NCBI GenBank assembly: GCA_022822305.1
Contig: JAJEBY010000013.1
Span: forward strand, 195,617-259,616
Reading direction: 5' to 3'
Source of the DNA: Anaerolineae bacterium
Lineage (GTDB): Bacteria; Chloroflexota; Anaerolineae; Aggregatilineales; Phototrophicaceae
DNA length: 64,000 bases
This document shows positions 35,652 through 44,661 of this stretch, in pieces (the first letter of the stretch is position 1; each line of letters opens with the position of its first letter). Position numbers and translations under genes: made by a program. The notes beneath the pieces are model-generated. The model did not search any database. It was given only the letters and a program-made list of their open reading frames with translations, and was not told the origin of the DNA.

Positions 35652-36485
35652 TTAGGAAATATTCGCTTGAATCGCGGAACGCAAACCGAGGATGGCATGC
35701 AGCACGAATTGCCATTCCGGCGCGTCGACGGCAACAATCTCGAAGTGACCCGCCCCTTTCAGCAAGATCAGCTCGGACTCATCGCCAGCTGCTTTCGCTG
35801 CGTCCAGGTAATGACGGACATTGGGCAGGATCATTTCGTCCTGGTCGCCGACGATATGGATTTGTGGCCGACCCAAAGGCAGCAGCTCGCCCGGCGAAGC
35901 ATCGCGAAGATGCGCTTCAAAGGTGGGCTGTTCTCTGCCCATGACGACGGACAGCGCATCGCCGCCAGAATCCGTATCAAAGGCGAAGGCGACATCCGCC
36001 AGCGGCGCCAGCGCCACCACACCGGCAATCGGCAAGGCGTCCGCGCTGAAAAGGGGGCTGGTTTCCGAGATGCGATGTCGTCCGGCCAGCCACAGCGCCA
36101 GGTGCCCGCCGGCTGAGTGCCCGATCGATATCACACCGGACAGATCCAGACGGTGCTCGTCCGCGATCTGATGCAAATAGTCCGCCGCGGCGCCGACATC
36201 GAGGAACATATTAGGATATTCGCCACCATTGCCGGCGCGGCGATATTCGATATTCCAGACCGCGAATCCCTCATTCGCCAGGGCGCGCGCAATTGTGCCC
36301 ACCGGCTTGAGATCATACTTCTCCTGGTATCCGCCGCCGTGAACCAGCACAACGACCGGGCGCGGCGCCGGCGACGCCGGCAGAAACAATTCGCCAAACT
36401 GCTGGGGACCATCGCCGTAAGCATAGCGGCAATCAGGCGCCAACGTGGGGAATCGCAAGTAGTCTTCCGCTGTCAGCAAGGTCAT
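35652..36485 (-). CDS. Alpha/beta hydrolase, esterase or formamidase-like
   Basis: A 277-residue hydrolase of the BD-FAE/kynurenine-formamidase-like branch. The oxyanion motif is HGGGYQEKYD, the nucleophile lies in GHSAGGHLALW, the acidic residue in VGDQDEMILP, and His in GAGHFEIVA. No signal peptide is present. It sits upstream of the VOC gene on the same strand (62 bases apart), so the two may be co-expressed. Substrate not predictable. Confidence 0.87.
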   Translation of the reverse strand: MTLLTAEDYLRFPTLAPDCRYAYGDGPQQFGELFLPASPAPRPVVVLVHGGGYQEKYDLKPVGTIARALANEGFAVWNIEYRRAGNGGEYPNMFLDVGAAADYLHQIADEHRLDLSGVISIGHSAGGHLALWLAGRHRISETSPLFSADALPIAGVVALAPLADVAFAFDTDSGGDALSVVMGREQPTFEAHLRDASPGELLPLGRPQIHIVGDQDEMILPNVRHYLDAAKAAGDESELILLKGAGHFEIVAVDAPEWQFVLHAILGLRSAIQANIS

Positions 36486-36534
36486 AGGTTAGTCTCCCAA
36501 TGTATGCGCAAGAGCAAAGCCATTCGCAAGCGCG

Positions 36535-37599
36535 CTAAAGCACACCCAGCGGATCATTCGGGTCGATGCCATCATCGAAGGGTTTCTTGCGCTCCACGTG
36601 CGTCACTTGATAGACCGAGCCCAACCAGTTGTTGAAGATGGCCTTGGCCGTATCGCCCCAGGTATTGTCGAGGTGCGGCAGGATCGCGTCTTCAGGAAAT
36701 ATCGGCAGCGTATCGCCGTTTTCCAGGGCCAAATGCGCATGGCGTATGTAGCGGTCGGCGATCTCGCGCGCCTCCACCGGAAAATAATTCTCGGGGTAGG
36801 GCGGCTGCTCGGCCTTGCCCGCAAAATACAGCATTAGATCGCGCTTGTACTCTTTGAGCAGGCTGTTGATGTCGTATTCGGGATGCCCTTGAAAATAGAC
36901 CATCCGCAGTTGATCGGGGCTGACCGCCATATGCACCTCGCCATCGAAACTCTGGATCAGCACGGTGAGCCCGACATCTTCGATCTGCTCGCGCGTGATC
37001 GCGTTCCAGCGCGAATGCGGCACATCAAAGCGCGTGTTGATCTCGCGCAGCAGCGGATGCGTCGGCTGAGTGACGCGATGTTCGAATACGCCCCATTTCT
37101 TGCTGTCGCGCTTGACCCGGTCGATCTGATAAAAGTACTTCATCAGCGCATGGGTGGACAGGCAGGAACACAAGGTCGACGTGACGTTTTCGCGCGCCCA
37201 GTCAATCACTTCGGTCAAAGGCGTCCAAAAAGCCTCCCGCTCCAGGCTGGGATTGCTAACGTTGGCGCCGGTGATGATCAAAGCGTCTAGTCCATCGTCC
37301 CGGACCTGCTCGAAGGTTGTGTAAAAGGTCTCAATATAGTCCTGAGTCTCTGGACCGCGCTGCAATCCCGGCAAGGAGAAGACATGGACATAAAACTGGG
37401 CAATCTGGTTGCTGTTGCCCACCAGGCGCATGAACTGTCGCTCGGTGATATCAAGCGCGGCATCGGGCATCATGTTCAACAAGCCAATGTGCAATTCACG
37501 GATATCCTGCGTCAGCGCGCGATCCAGCGCCAATACTTCTTGGCCGCGCTGTTTCAAGCGTTCGAAACTCGGTAACGGTGTGTGAGCGACTAATGGCAT
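36535..37599 (-). CDS. metA: Homoserine O-acyltransferase MetA
   Basis: A 354-residue enzyme that activates homoserine (succinyl or acetyl) in methionine synthesis. The family signature LLNMMPDAALDITERQFMRL is clear. The nucleophile Cys lies in STLCSCLSTHALM, and the catalytic His and Glu in YFQGHPEYD. Because MetA proteins differ in acyl-CoA choice, succinyl versus acetyl specificity should not be assumed. ATG 37599 (MPLVAHTPLP) is the start, with GGAG upstream; the longer frame is not protein-like. A CTTGC-TCCG-GCAAG hairpin lies in the leader, but no SAM riboswitch was recognised. Confidence 0.93.
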   Translation of the reverse strand: MPLVAHTPLPSFERLKQRGQEVLALDRALTQDIRELHIGLLNMMPDAALDITERQFMRLVGNSNQIAQFYVHVFSLPGLQRGPETQDYIETFYTTFEQVRDDGLDALIITGANVSNPSLEREAFWTPLTEVIDWARENVTSTLCSCLSTHALMKYFYQIDRVKRDSKKWGVFEHRVTQPTHPLLREINTRFDVPHSRWNAITREQIEDVGLTVLIQSFDGEVHMAVSPDQLRMVYFQGHPEYDINSLLKEYKRDLMLYFAGKAEQPPYPENYFPVEAREIADRYIRHAHLALENGDTLPIFPEDAILPHLDNTWGDTAKAIFNNWLGSVYQVTHVERKKPFDDGIDPNDPLGVL

Positions 37600-37724
37600 G
37601 TTTACGGGGCTCCAATTCTGTTTGCAGCTTGACTTGCCGGAGCAAGCCAACAGTATAGCATAGCCGCGCGTTCGCCTCATACCGGTTTTGCCCGGCGGCG
37701 TCGACTTGGTTGCGTTACCGGGAG

Positions 37725-37730
37725 TATAAT
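37725..37730 (+). promoter_or_regulatory. Candidate -10 box for the YitT-family gene
   Basis: TATAAT lies 65 bases upstream of the ATG at 37796 in the divergent metA/yitT region. The -35 is poor, so this is a weak call. Confidence 0.35.
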
Positions 37731-37795
37731 AACGCCAACGAGCGTAACTAAATATTCGGCTCATCCTCCCAGACGGTAATCCAGGAGATTCGAAC

Positions 37796-38692
37796 ATGTT
37801 GTCCCAGCTGCACCTGTCTCTCCAGCGCTACCTATTGATCGCCGCAGGCATCGTCATTGGCGCGCTGTCGCTGACTGTATTTTTGCAGCCGCTGGATATC
37901 GCGCCGGCCGGCGTCGCGGGCGCATCAACGCTGCTGAACGAATTGTTCGGGACACCCATCGGTCTGATGATCTTTCTGCTCAATATCCCAATCCAGATCA
38001 TGGGTTATCTGCTGCTGCCTAATGGCGCCCGCGTCATCATGCGCAGCGTCGTCATCATCCTGATTTTTTCCGTGGTTGTCGATAATATCAGCCCGCTGGC
38101 GCCGGCCGGCGGCATCAGTGAGGACCGCCTGCTCAACGCGATCTTTGGCGGCATCACCGGCGGCATCGGCGTCGGCCTGATCTATCGCGCGGGCGCGACC
38201 TTTGGCGGCACTTCTACGCTGGCGCTGATCCTGCAGCGGCGCTACGGCTTCCCCATGAGCACCACTTTTCTATGCACGGATATGCTTATTCTCATGTCGG
38301 CTGGCCTGGTCTATGGCTGGGAGGGCGCGCTCTACGCGGCGGTTGCGCTGTTCATCGTTGGGCTGGCGACTGACTACGTGCTGGAAGGCCCCAGCGTGAT
38401 TCGTACCGCCATGGTCATCACCGACAAGCCGAGCGAGATCGCGGCCGCGGTTTCCGCCAATTTGCAGCGCGGCGCCACCAGTTGGCAAATCAAGGGGCAG
38501 TACACCGGCATTGAACGCACCATGCTTTATATCACCATTAGCCGTTCGCAAGTGAGCGACCTGAAGGACGAGGTACACCAAATTGATCCAAACGCCTTCA
38601 CGGTCATTGGCATGGGACACGCCGCTTACGGTTCCGGCTTTCGCAGGGCGCGGTTAAAATCAGGGCCGCGCGGCGGGAGCGAAAAAGTCTGA
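37796..38692 (+). CDS. YitT-family membrane protein
   Basis: A 298-residue protein with five or six membrane helices and a C-terminal soluble DUF2179 domain (about 205-280, TAMVITDKPSEIAAAV and YITISRSQVSDLKDEVHQID). The motif RAGATFGGTSTLALIL matches the family. ATG 37796 follows CAGGAG. The family is often called a transporter or regulator, but a function has not been settled. It diverges from metA. Confidence 0.88.
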   Translation: MLSQLHLSLQRYLLIAAGIVIGALSLTVFLQPLDIAPAGVAGASTLLNELFGTPIGLMIFLLNIPIQIMGYLLLPNGARVIMRSVVIILIFSVVVDNISPLAPAGGISEDRLLNAIFGGITGGIGVGLIYRAGATFGGTSTLALILQRRYGFPMSTTFLCTDMLILMSAGLVYGWEGALYAAVALFIVGLATDYVLEGPSVIRTAMVITDKPSEIAAAVSANLQRGATSWQIKGQYTGIERTMLYITISRSQVSDLKDEVHQIDPNAFTVIGMGHAAYGSGFRRARLKSGPRGGSEKV

Positions 38693-38755
38693 TGCGCTCA
38701 CGCAGAAAATCGAGCGCACTCGGTTGTCGCGTTCGGGGGACTTAAAATCATTGAT

Positions 38756-39508
38756 TCAGGTCAAATGCTCGCCGCCATTGACATGCAGCAGCGTCCCGTT
38801 TATGAAGTCTTCCTGACACAGATAGACGACTGCGCGGGCGACGTCTTCGGGCGCGCCGGTGCGCCCCAGCGGTATGCGATCGCCAACTGTCGTCCAAGCC
38901 TCATCGCTGAGACCAGCGCGATCCGTCTTCAGCACCGGACCGGGCAAGACGGCATTCACGCGTATGCTTGGCGCCAGCGCCAGCGCGCTAACCTGCGTCA
39001 AGCGCCAGAGCGCGGCTTTGCTGATGCCATGATGCGGATACTTGGGCCAGGGACCTTCGGCGCCGGCGTCGCAGATATTGACGATGGCGCCAGCGGGGCG
39101 CGGATTTGCCGCCATCACCCATGCGGCGCGCTGCGTGATCAGGAAAGGCGCCCGCAAGTTTACCGCCATGGTTAAATCCCAGTCTTCCAACGATACCTCC
39201 AGCAGATCCCGCTGCTGAAAAACCGAGGCGCTATTGACGGCGATGTCAAGGCGATTGAAATGCTGCTCCAGGCCCGTGAACAAGTCATCAACCCCGTCAG
39301 CCCGGCTCAGATCGGCGCTAACGGCGAAAGCATCGACGCCGAGAGACTTGATTTCCTGCACAGTCTCGCGCGCCTTTTCGGGGTCGGTCCGGTGATAATG
39401 CACCAGGATATGCGCGCCCTGCTTGGCCAGCTCCAAGGCGATAGCCCGCCCGACGCGGCGCGCCGATCCAGTGACCAGCGCCACTTTGTCCGTTAACTCA
39501 ACGCGCAT
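38756..39508 (-). CDS. SDR oxidoreductase, pteridine reductase (FolM/PTR1)-like
   Basis: A 250-residue Rossmann-fold reductase. The cofactor motif reads TGSARRVGRAIAL (13-25), the Arg pair indicating NADPH as in FolM/PTR1. NSASVF (92-97) is also typical of that branch, and Asp147 in NICDAGA matches the catalytic Asp of PTR1. The usual YxxxK is HGISK (His160, Lys164), so the catalytic Tyr is missing. ATG 39508 is preceded by GGAG. It follows the thioredoxin-like gene after 28 bases and is probably co-transcribed. Confidence 0.83.
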   Translation of the reverse strand: MRVELTDKVALVTGSARRVGRAIALELAKQGAHILVHYHRTDPEKARETVQEIKSLGVDAFAVSADLSRADGVDDLFTGLEQHFNRLDIAVNSASVFQQRDLLEVSLEDWDLTMAVNLRAPFLITQRAAWVMAANPRPAGAIVNICDAGAEGPWPKYPHHGISKAALWRLTQVSALALAPSIRVNAVLPGPVLKTDRAGLSDEAWTTVGDRIPLGRTGAPEDVARAVVYLCQEDFINGTLLHVNGGEHLT

Positions 39509-39536
39509 CGGGATTCTCCACTTCGGCCAACCCTGT

Positions 39537-40133
39537 TCATGACGCGCCCAAGGACTGCAGATACAGTCCCATCTCATCGTATGTCATCTCACCCAGCTTC
39601 AGGTAGCGTACCATGCCTTCGGCATCTATGACGAAGGTCGTGGGCAGGTTTTGCACACCGTAATCCCGCTTGACCACCTGGTTGATATCCATGGCTACGG
39701 GCAGATCCTCAACGCCGATTTCCGCCAGGAATCCGCTGATTTCCGCCGCGGTCTCGCCCAAATTGATCGTGAGCAGCGCCGGCCCGCTATCATCCGCGCC
39801 ATGCGTGGCGATGAACTCTTCAAATGCCGGCAATTCGCGCACGCAAGGCGCGCACCAGGTCGCCCAGAAATTGAGGAAGAGCGGCCGCCCCGCATAATCC
39901 GCGGGCGATACCAAGGTCACGCCATCCAGCAGCGGCAGCTGAAATTCGGGCGCGCGAAAGTTGACGACCGTGCGCGGCGGCGCGGGTTGGAAAGTCGGCT
40001 GGGCGTCGGGTCTTCCGCGGTCTTCCAGGACGATCATCAGCAGCGCGATGAATATGCCCAGCAGCGGCAGGATCAAGAAGATCAGCAGGATGGGGGAGGG
40101 GTTTGAGCGCTTGGCTTCCGCAGTCTGGGACAT
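39537..40133 (-). CDS. TlpA/ResA-like membrane-anchored thioredoxin
   Basis: A 198-residue protein with one N-terminal membrane helix (about 15-37, ILLIFLILPLLGIFIALLMIV) and an outside-facing thioredoxin domain with WATWCAPC (active-site Cys pair). The linker is Pro-rich, and the cis-Pro segment is NLPTTFVI. It resembles ResA/TlpA/CcmG reductants used for cytochrome c maturation or other extracytoplasmic disulphides. A haem-c protein is encoded at 49.7 kb and could be a client (inference). ATG 40133. Confidence 0.9.
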   Translation of the reverse strand: MSQTAEAKRSNPSPILLIFLILPLLGIFIALLMIVLEDRGRPDAQPTFQPAPPRTVVNFRAPEFQLPLLDGVTLVSPADYAGRPLFLNFWATWCAPCVRELPAFEEFIATHGADDSGPALLTINLGETAAEISGFLAEIGVEDLPVAMDINQVVKRDYGVQNLPTTFVIDAEGMVRYLKLGEMTYDEMGLYLQSLGAS

Positions 40134-40143
40134 GCACTAACCG

Positions 40144-40632
40144 TCAGAATATCCAGCCTTCGCGATCCATTAGCTGCTGAAGGTTTATGCAAGCAATCTT
40201 GAAATACTCGCAAATGTTAGGAATGCGAGCGCCGTTTGGTGGTTTGGCTTCCTCTGTCACAACCGTACCGCCAGTTCGCTTTGCCTGCGCGATGACAAAT
40301 GGATCCGCTACTTGTCTTCGCGGTTTCCCTTTCTTATTCTGAAGGTTCTGCTGGAAATGACGTACTCCAAATATGCGGGACACGAATTGAACCTCTTCGG
40401 TTCCGGGATCAGGGAAGAGGTTCTCGTTAGCCATTGCCCATTTGTATGCAAGTTCGGCTTTCCTTCCGTCTCCCAGCTCTCGCAAGACTTCTCTTGTAGA
40501 CAATATCCGGCTGTCCTTAACCAACTGATCGAATCTTTTCCATAAGCTTGGAAAGTTCTTGCGATAGTAAAACCGGAAAATCTGGGAAAGCGTGTTCGTA
40601 TCCAGGATGTACAGAGTCTCTCTAAAGAGCAC
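40144..40632 (-). CDS. DUF4411 PIN-like protein, probable toxin
   Basis: A 162-residue protein of the DUF4411 family, related to PIN-domain nucleases. The likely acidic metal ligands are Asp11 (YILDTNTLSQ), Glu48/Glu52 (STREVLRELGDG) and Asp110 (VADPFVIAQAK). GTG 40632 overlaps the upstream stop codon by one base (TAGTG), so translation is coupled. Members are commonly paired with XRE-ImmA proteins and treated as toxin-antitoxin modules; RNase activity is predicted, not shown. Confidence 0.87.
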   Translation of the reverse strand: MLFRETLYILDTNTLSQIFRFYYRKNFPSLWKRFDQLVKDSRILSTREVLRELGDGRKAELAYKWAMANENLFPDPGTEEVQFVSRIFGVRHFQQNLQNKKGKPRRQVADPFVIAQAKRTGGTVVTEEAKPPNGARIPNICEYFKIACINLQQLMDREGWIF

Positions 40633-41780
40633 TAGCGTTCCCCAAGCAATGTCTCTTCCAGCAAGTCAATATACTTGGGTTTGATTCCAAGGAATTCCGC
40701 AAGCTCTTCATCGTCTATCCGCTCTTCATAATAGCGGCGGAACGCCAAAGCAACATACTCCTCGCCCAGGTAAGTGAGCCACGTTTGATAAGGGTTGCCA
40801 CCCGACTCTTTCTTCGGTTTATTGGTGCGTTGTTCAGCCCATTCTCTAGTCGCCGCCTCATATTCGGATTGAATGATCCATTTTTGGTCAAGGAACTTCC
40901 GATAGATGACTTCTCTACTGACACTAAACCTCTTTGCTAAGCCACTCGCCTCAATTCTGTCAATCCGCCCAGGTGTCCTAGCCAGATGGAACTCCTCATC
41001 CGGCACTAGAATCAGGGCAGCCAATTTATTGCATCTCACTTCGATTCGGGATTCATCAACCGGCAGCGAATGTCGGAAATCCCGCGTCATATCGACTCCG
41101 CTTGTACGATGAAGCAGATGCGCCAGTTCGTGAAACAGCGTGAATATCTGCCGTGTCTTTGCGTTGGAGTTGTTAACGTATATGACGGGAAACTCCATAT
41201 CGTATAGGCTGAAACCACAGAATTCATCTGCGCCGAATGCGTCTTTGAAGACGGTCACGCCGACACGGTAAAATGCGCTACGCCAAGCTTTGAATGCAGA
41301 ATCTTCATCTGGCCAGCCGAATTGGTCGGCCAGCGAAACACCTACAAAATCACGAATGCGAGCAGCAGCAGCCTCAATAGGTTCGTCGTCCCGTAATTTC
41401 AGATCTCTTGTGATCAATCGCGCGGCAGGATTGCGCCCATCATTCAACTCACTCAAACCAAGTTGGAATGCACGCCCCTTATGTAACAGAAGTCGAATCA
41501 CCGGCGGTATCTCGGCAAATTGCTCAGAGCCAAGAGTGCGAAATGTCTCTTCGATTGGAGGCCAGTCAGGGGGCTCGGGAAAAAAGAAAATCGCGACGGG
41601 TAACTGTAATATCTCGGCGATGTTTTCTAGCTGCCGGTAGGTAGGTTTCGACTTACCGCGTTCAGAGGCGGCTACTTCCGCAAATCCGCTCTTGGCGGCC
41701 AGTTCATCGACGTTGTATCCAGCCCGCTCTCGCGCCCATGTCAACACCTCCGGCGTGATCGGCATTCGTTCTATCGCCAC
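40632..41780 (-). CDS. XRE-family regulator with ImmA/IrrE metallopeptidase domain
   Basis: A 382-residue protein. An N-terminal helix-turn-helix (about 8-62, ARERAGYNVDELAAKSG, KSKPTYRQLENIAEIL) is fused to an ImmA/IrrE zinc peptidase with HELAH at 217-221. The layout is that of COG2856 proteins that repress their own operon and partner a toxin. It is immediately upstream of DUF4411 with a one-base overlap, so it is the likely antitoxin or regulator. Start ATG 41780. Confidence 0.9.
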   Translation of the reverse strand: MAIERMPITPEVLTWARERAGYNVDELAAKSGFAEVAASERGKSKPTYRQLENIAEILQLPVAIFFFPEPPDWPPIEETFRTLGSEQFAEIPPVIRLLLHKGRAFQLGLSELNDGRNPAARLITRDLKLRDDEPIEAAAARIRDFVGVSLADQFGWPDEDSAFKAWRSAFYRVGVTVFKDAFGADEFCGFSLYDMEFPVIYVNNSNAKTRQIFTLFHELAHLLHRTSGVDMTRDFRHSLPVDESRIEVRCNKLAALILVPDEEFHLARTPGRIDRIEASGLAKRFSVSREVIYRKFLDQKWIIQSEYEAATREWAEQRTNKPKKESGGNPYQTWLTYLGEEYVALAFRRYYEERIDDEELAEFLGIKPKYIDLLEETLLGER

Positions 41781-41872
41781 GATGCTTCACTCACAACAAT
41801 TTGTGCCCCACTTTAACCTTATGGCGCAAAACAGTCAAACGGGCAACACTGCAACACGGGCAAGTCCCTCGC

Positions 41873-42325
41873 CTACTCAAAAACCCACCCGTCCACATCC
41901 CGCGCCCAACCGGAGTACAACTCCGCCTCGCTGAAGAAGTTCGCCACCTCGATCACGCCGTTCTCGGGACTGTCCGAGCCGTGCACCAGGTTGCGCCCGA
42001 TTTCGAGGCCGTAATCGCCGCGGATGCTGCCGGCGGCTGCCTCGGAAGGCTTGGTCGCGCCGATGGTCGTGCGGGCCGCGACAATGGCATCGCTGCCTTC
42101 CAGCGCCATCACGATCACCGGCGCCGAGATGATGTATTCGACCAGCCCAGCGAAGAATGGCCGCTCGCGGTGCACATCGTAGTGTTTCTCCGCCAGATCG
42201 CGGCTGACTTGCAGCAGCTTCATGCCGATGATCTTGAGACCGCGCTGCTCGAAGCGCTTGATGATTTCGCCGGACAAGCCGCGCTGGACCGCATCCGGTT
42301 TCACGATGATAAGTGTCCGTTCCAA
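41873..42325 (-). CDS. ndk: Nucleoside diphosphate kinase
   Basis: A 150-residue enzyme balancing nucleoside triphosphate pools by a ping-pong phospho-His mechanism. ERTLIIVKPDAVQRGL starts the protein. The active-site His is in NLVHGSDSPENG, and the nucleotide-binding region includes RPFFAGLVEYI. Full length for the family. ATG 42325. It is separated from the ImmA gene by about 90 bases. Confidence 0.97.
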   Translation of the reverse strand: MERTLIIVKPDAVQRGLSGEIIKRFEQRGLKIIGMKLLQVSRDLAEKHYDVHRERPFFAGLVEYIISAPVIVMALEGSDAIVAARTTIGATKPSEAAAGSIRGDYGLEIGRNLVHGSDSPENGVIEVANFFSEAELYSGWARDVDGWVFE

Positions 42326-42523
42326 GGGATTGCCTTTCTCGTTTCCAAGTGTGTACGCAAACTAGCTCATCTTACCGTTGCCGGGGGCAAATGTGTATGC
42401 GGAAACCGATGCAGCCGAGCTCCGCGGCAATCAGTTGAGGTTGTGCTGAGGCACGGGTGTAGATTGGTGATATACTGGCGGATGTTCCGGTGAAAAATCA
42501 ATGCGTATACGGGAATTACGAAA

Positions 42524-43483
42524 ATGAGTTCGGCGTTTTGGACGGATCAGGCGGTGATTGTCACCGGCGGCGCGGGATTCCTCGGCCGGCACGTTGTCGA
42601 GGTTTTGCGCGCCAACGAGACCGGTCGCGTCATCGTGCCGCGCAGCGTAATCTACGACTTGCGCGAAGCGTCCGATGTCGAGCGGCTCTTCGCTGATCAT
42701 CCGGACGCGACCATGCTCATTCATCTGGCGGCGACCGCCGGTGGCATCGGCATCAATCGCGAACACCCCGGCCTCTTCTTCTACGACAATATCATGATGG
42801 GCACGCTGCTGCTGGAGCATGCGCGCCGCGCCGGCATCAGTAAATTTGTGGGCATCGGCACCGTCTGCAGCTATCCTAAATTCGCGCCCATTCCCTTCAA
42901 AGAAGACGATCTTTGGATTGGCTATCCGGAAGAGACTAACGCGCCCTATGGCTTGGCCAAGAAGATGCTGTTGGTGGGCAGCCAGGCGTATCGGCAGGAA
43001 TACGGCTTCAATGCCATCCACCTGCTGCCGGTCAACCTATACGGTCCGCATGACAAATTCGATCTTAAGTCCTCCCACGTCATCCCCGCTGTGATCCGCA
43101 AAATGGTCGACGCCCAGCGCGCAGGCGCGGCCGGTATCACACTCTTCGGCGACGGCTCTCCCACCCGCGAGTTCCTCTTCGTCCGCGACGCGGCGCGCGG
43201 AATCGTCTTGGCGGCGCAGCACTATAACAGTCCCGAGCCGGTCAATCTGGGCAGCGCCTTCGAGATCAGCATCCGCGATCTCGTCACCATCATCGCCGAA
43301 GAAGTCGGCTATCAGGGCGAGCTGCGCTGGGATACCAGCAAGCCGAATGGCCAGCCGCGCCGCAAACTTGATGTCACGCGCGCCCAACAGAAATTCGGAT
43401 TCGTCGCCCAGACGGACTTCCGCGACGGATTGCGCGAAACCATCAATTGGTACAAGTCTGAGGGCGATTCGTCCATCATCTGA
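42524..43483 (+). CDS. NAD-dependent epimerase, GDP-L-fucose synthase-like
   Basis: A 319-residue extended-SDR enzyme. The cofactor motif is TGGAGFLGR, and the catalytic YxxxK reads YGLAK (in [11 protein letters not shown]). [21 protein letters not shown] and [19 protein letters not shown] are typical of GDP-4-keto-6-deoxymannose epimerase/reductases. It makes an activated deoxy or epimerised sugar for surface glycans. No GDP-mannose dehydratase gene (gmd) is adjacent, so the substrate is not certain. Confidence 0.88.
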   Translation: MSSAFWTDQAVIVTGGAGFLGRHVVEVLRANETGRVIVPRSVIYDLREASDVERLFADHPDATMLIHLAATAGGIGINREHPGLFFYDNIMMGTLLLEHARRAGISKFVGIGTVCSYPKFAPIPFKEDDLWIGYPEETNAPYGLAKKMLLVGSQAYRQEYGFNAIHLLPVNLYGPHDKFDLKSSHVIPAVIRKMVDAQRAGAAGITLFGDGSPTREFLFVRDAARGIVLAAQHYNSPEPVNLGSAFEISIRDLVTIIAEEVGYQGELRWDTSKPNGQPRRKLDVTRAQQKFGFVAQTDFRDGLRETINWYKSEGDSSII

Positions 43484-43499
43484 GCAGTTTTTGCAAAAA

Positions 43500-43529
43500 T
43501 TGGTAAATCCGCGTCATGTCTGATATGAT
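43500..43529 (+). promoter_or_regulatory. Candidate promoter for the OppD/OppF genes
   Basis: TTGGTA (43500-43505), 18 bases, then TATGAT (43524-43529) preceded by TG two bases before, giving an extended -10. It lies about 112 bases upstream of the first ATPase start. Confidence 0.45.
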
Positions 43530-43641
43530 TGTGCCAATCGTTGTGCGGTTCTCCTTTATCACTTTATGGCAGTTGTTCAACAATCTCTCTTAACCACAAA
43601 TAATTCAAATAGAGATTTTGTTGTGCGAGGAGGGTGACACT

Positions 43642-44661
43642 TTGGGCGTTATATTAGAGGTCAGGGACCTCGTAGTCAGGTTTTATACGCAAGAAGGCAC
43701 GGTCTACGCGGTCAACGGCGTTTCATACGACTTGGATGAGGGCGAAACGCTTGGTATCGTTGGCGAAAGCGGCAGCGGCAAAAGCGTCAGCTCCTTGGCG
43801 GTGATGGGACTCATTCCCAGCCCGCCCGGGAAGGTTGAAGCCGGCTCCGTCATCTTCGAAGGTCGCGATTTGCTGCAGCTCAAGCCCGATCAAATGCGCT
43901 TGATCCGCGGCAAGGAAATCGCCATGATCTTCCAGGATCCGATGACATCGCTGAATCCGGTGTTGACCATCGGCACACAGATCACCGAATCACTGAAGCT
44001 GCATGAAGGCATGAGCACGTCGCAATCGCGCAAACGCGCCGCCGACCTGCTCGACATGGTCGGCATTCCCGATGCCTATCGCCGCCTCGATGATTATCCG
44101 CATCAGTTTTCCGGCGGCATGCGCCAGCGTGTGATGATCGCCATGGGCTTGTCCTGCAATCCTAAACTCCTGATCGCGGATGAACCCACCACCGCGCTCG
44201 ACGTGACCATTCAGGCGCAAATTATCGAGTTGGTCAAAGCGCTGAAGGACGAATTCAACATGGCGATGATCTGGATCACCCACGACTTGGGTGTGGTCGC
44301 GGGCATCGCCGACAGGATTCAGGTCATGTACGGCGGCCGCATTATGGAATCGGGTTCGTCCCACGAGGTCTTCGGAGATTCGCGCCATCCTTATACGGTG
44401 GGGCTTTTGGGTTCATTGCCGCGCCTGGATTCCAGCGGCGAAGAGAAACTCACGCAAATCGAAGGTTCTCCGCCAGATATGCACAGCGAGCCGGACGGTT
44501 GCCCGTTCGCGCCTCGTTGTGATATCCGCGAACATCTGAACCTGGAAAAATGTTGGGTGGAGCGTCCGCCATTGGAGACGGTGCCCAACGCCAGCGGAGA
44601 CCAATCGCACGTCATGTCATGCTGGGCCGACATCAGCGAGGGAGTAGCGGAAAATGTCTAG
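43642..44661 (+). CDS. Oligopeptide/dipeptide ABC transporter ATPase, OppD/DppD type
   Basis: A 339-residue ABC subunit that drives peptide (or sugar-oligomer) import. Walker A is GESGSGKS, the signature is FSGGMRQRV, Walker B is [12 protein letters not shown], and the C-terminal oligopeptide-transporter domain carries conserved Cys ([13 protein letters not shown]). TTG 43642 has GAGGAGGG 6 bases upstream; the longer frame from 43618 would translate that ribosome site. It overlaps the OppF gene by 8 bases. No permeases or binding protein lie alongside. Confidence 0.92.
   Translation: MGVILEVRDLVVRFYTQEGTVYAVNGVSYDLDEGETLGIVGESGSGKSVSSLAVMGLIPSPPGKVEAGSVIFEGRDLLQLKPDQMRLIRGKEIAMIFQDPMTSLNPVLTIGTQITESLKLHEGMSTSQSRKRAADLLDMVGIPDAYRRLDDYPHQFSGGMRQRVMIAMGLSCNPKLLIADEPTTALDVTIQAQIIELVKALKDEFNMAMIWITHDLGVVAGIADRIQVMYGGRIMESGSSHEVFGDSRHPYTVGLLGSLPRLDSSGEEKLTQIEGSPPDMHSEPDGCPFAPRCDIREHLNLEKCWVERPPLETVPNASGDQSHVMSCWADISEGVAENV

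Noticed and set aside
37629-37659. TTGACT/TATAGC as a promoter for the YitT-family gene
   Set aside because: The spacing is 19 bases and the -10 is poor; the TATAAT at 37725 is closer to the gene.
37600-37795. Possible SAM riboswitch upstream of metA
   Set aside because: Only a short CTTGC-TCCG-GCAAG hairpin is seen; the conserved junction and kink-turn of SAM riboswitches were not found.
40093-40110. GGGGGAGGGG-type sequence inside the TlpA-like gene, similar to the repeat arm at 2346
   Set aside because: It encodes ordinary residues (NPSPI) before a membrane helix and lacks a hairpin, so chance similarity is the simpler reading.
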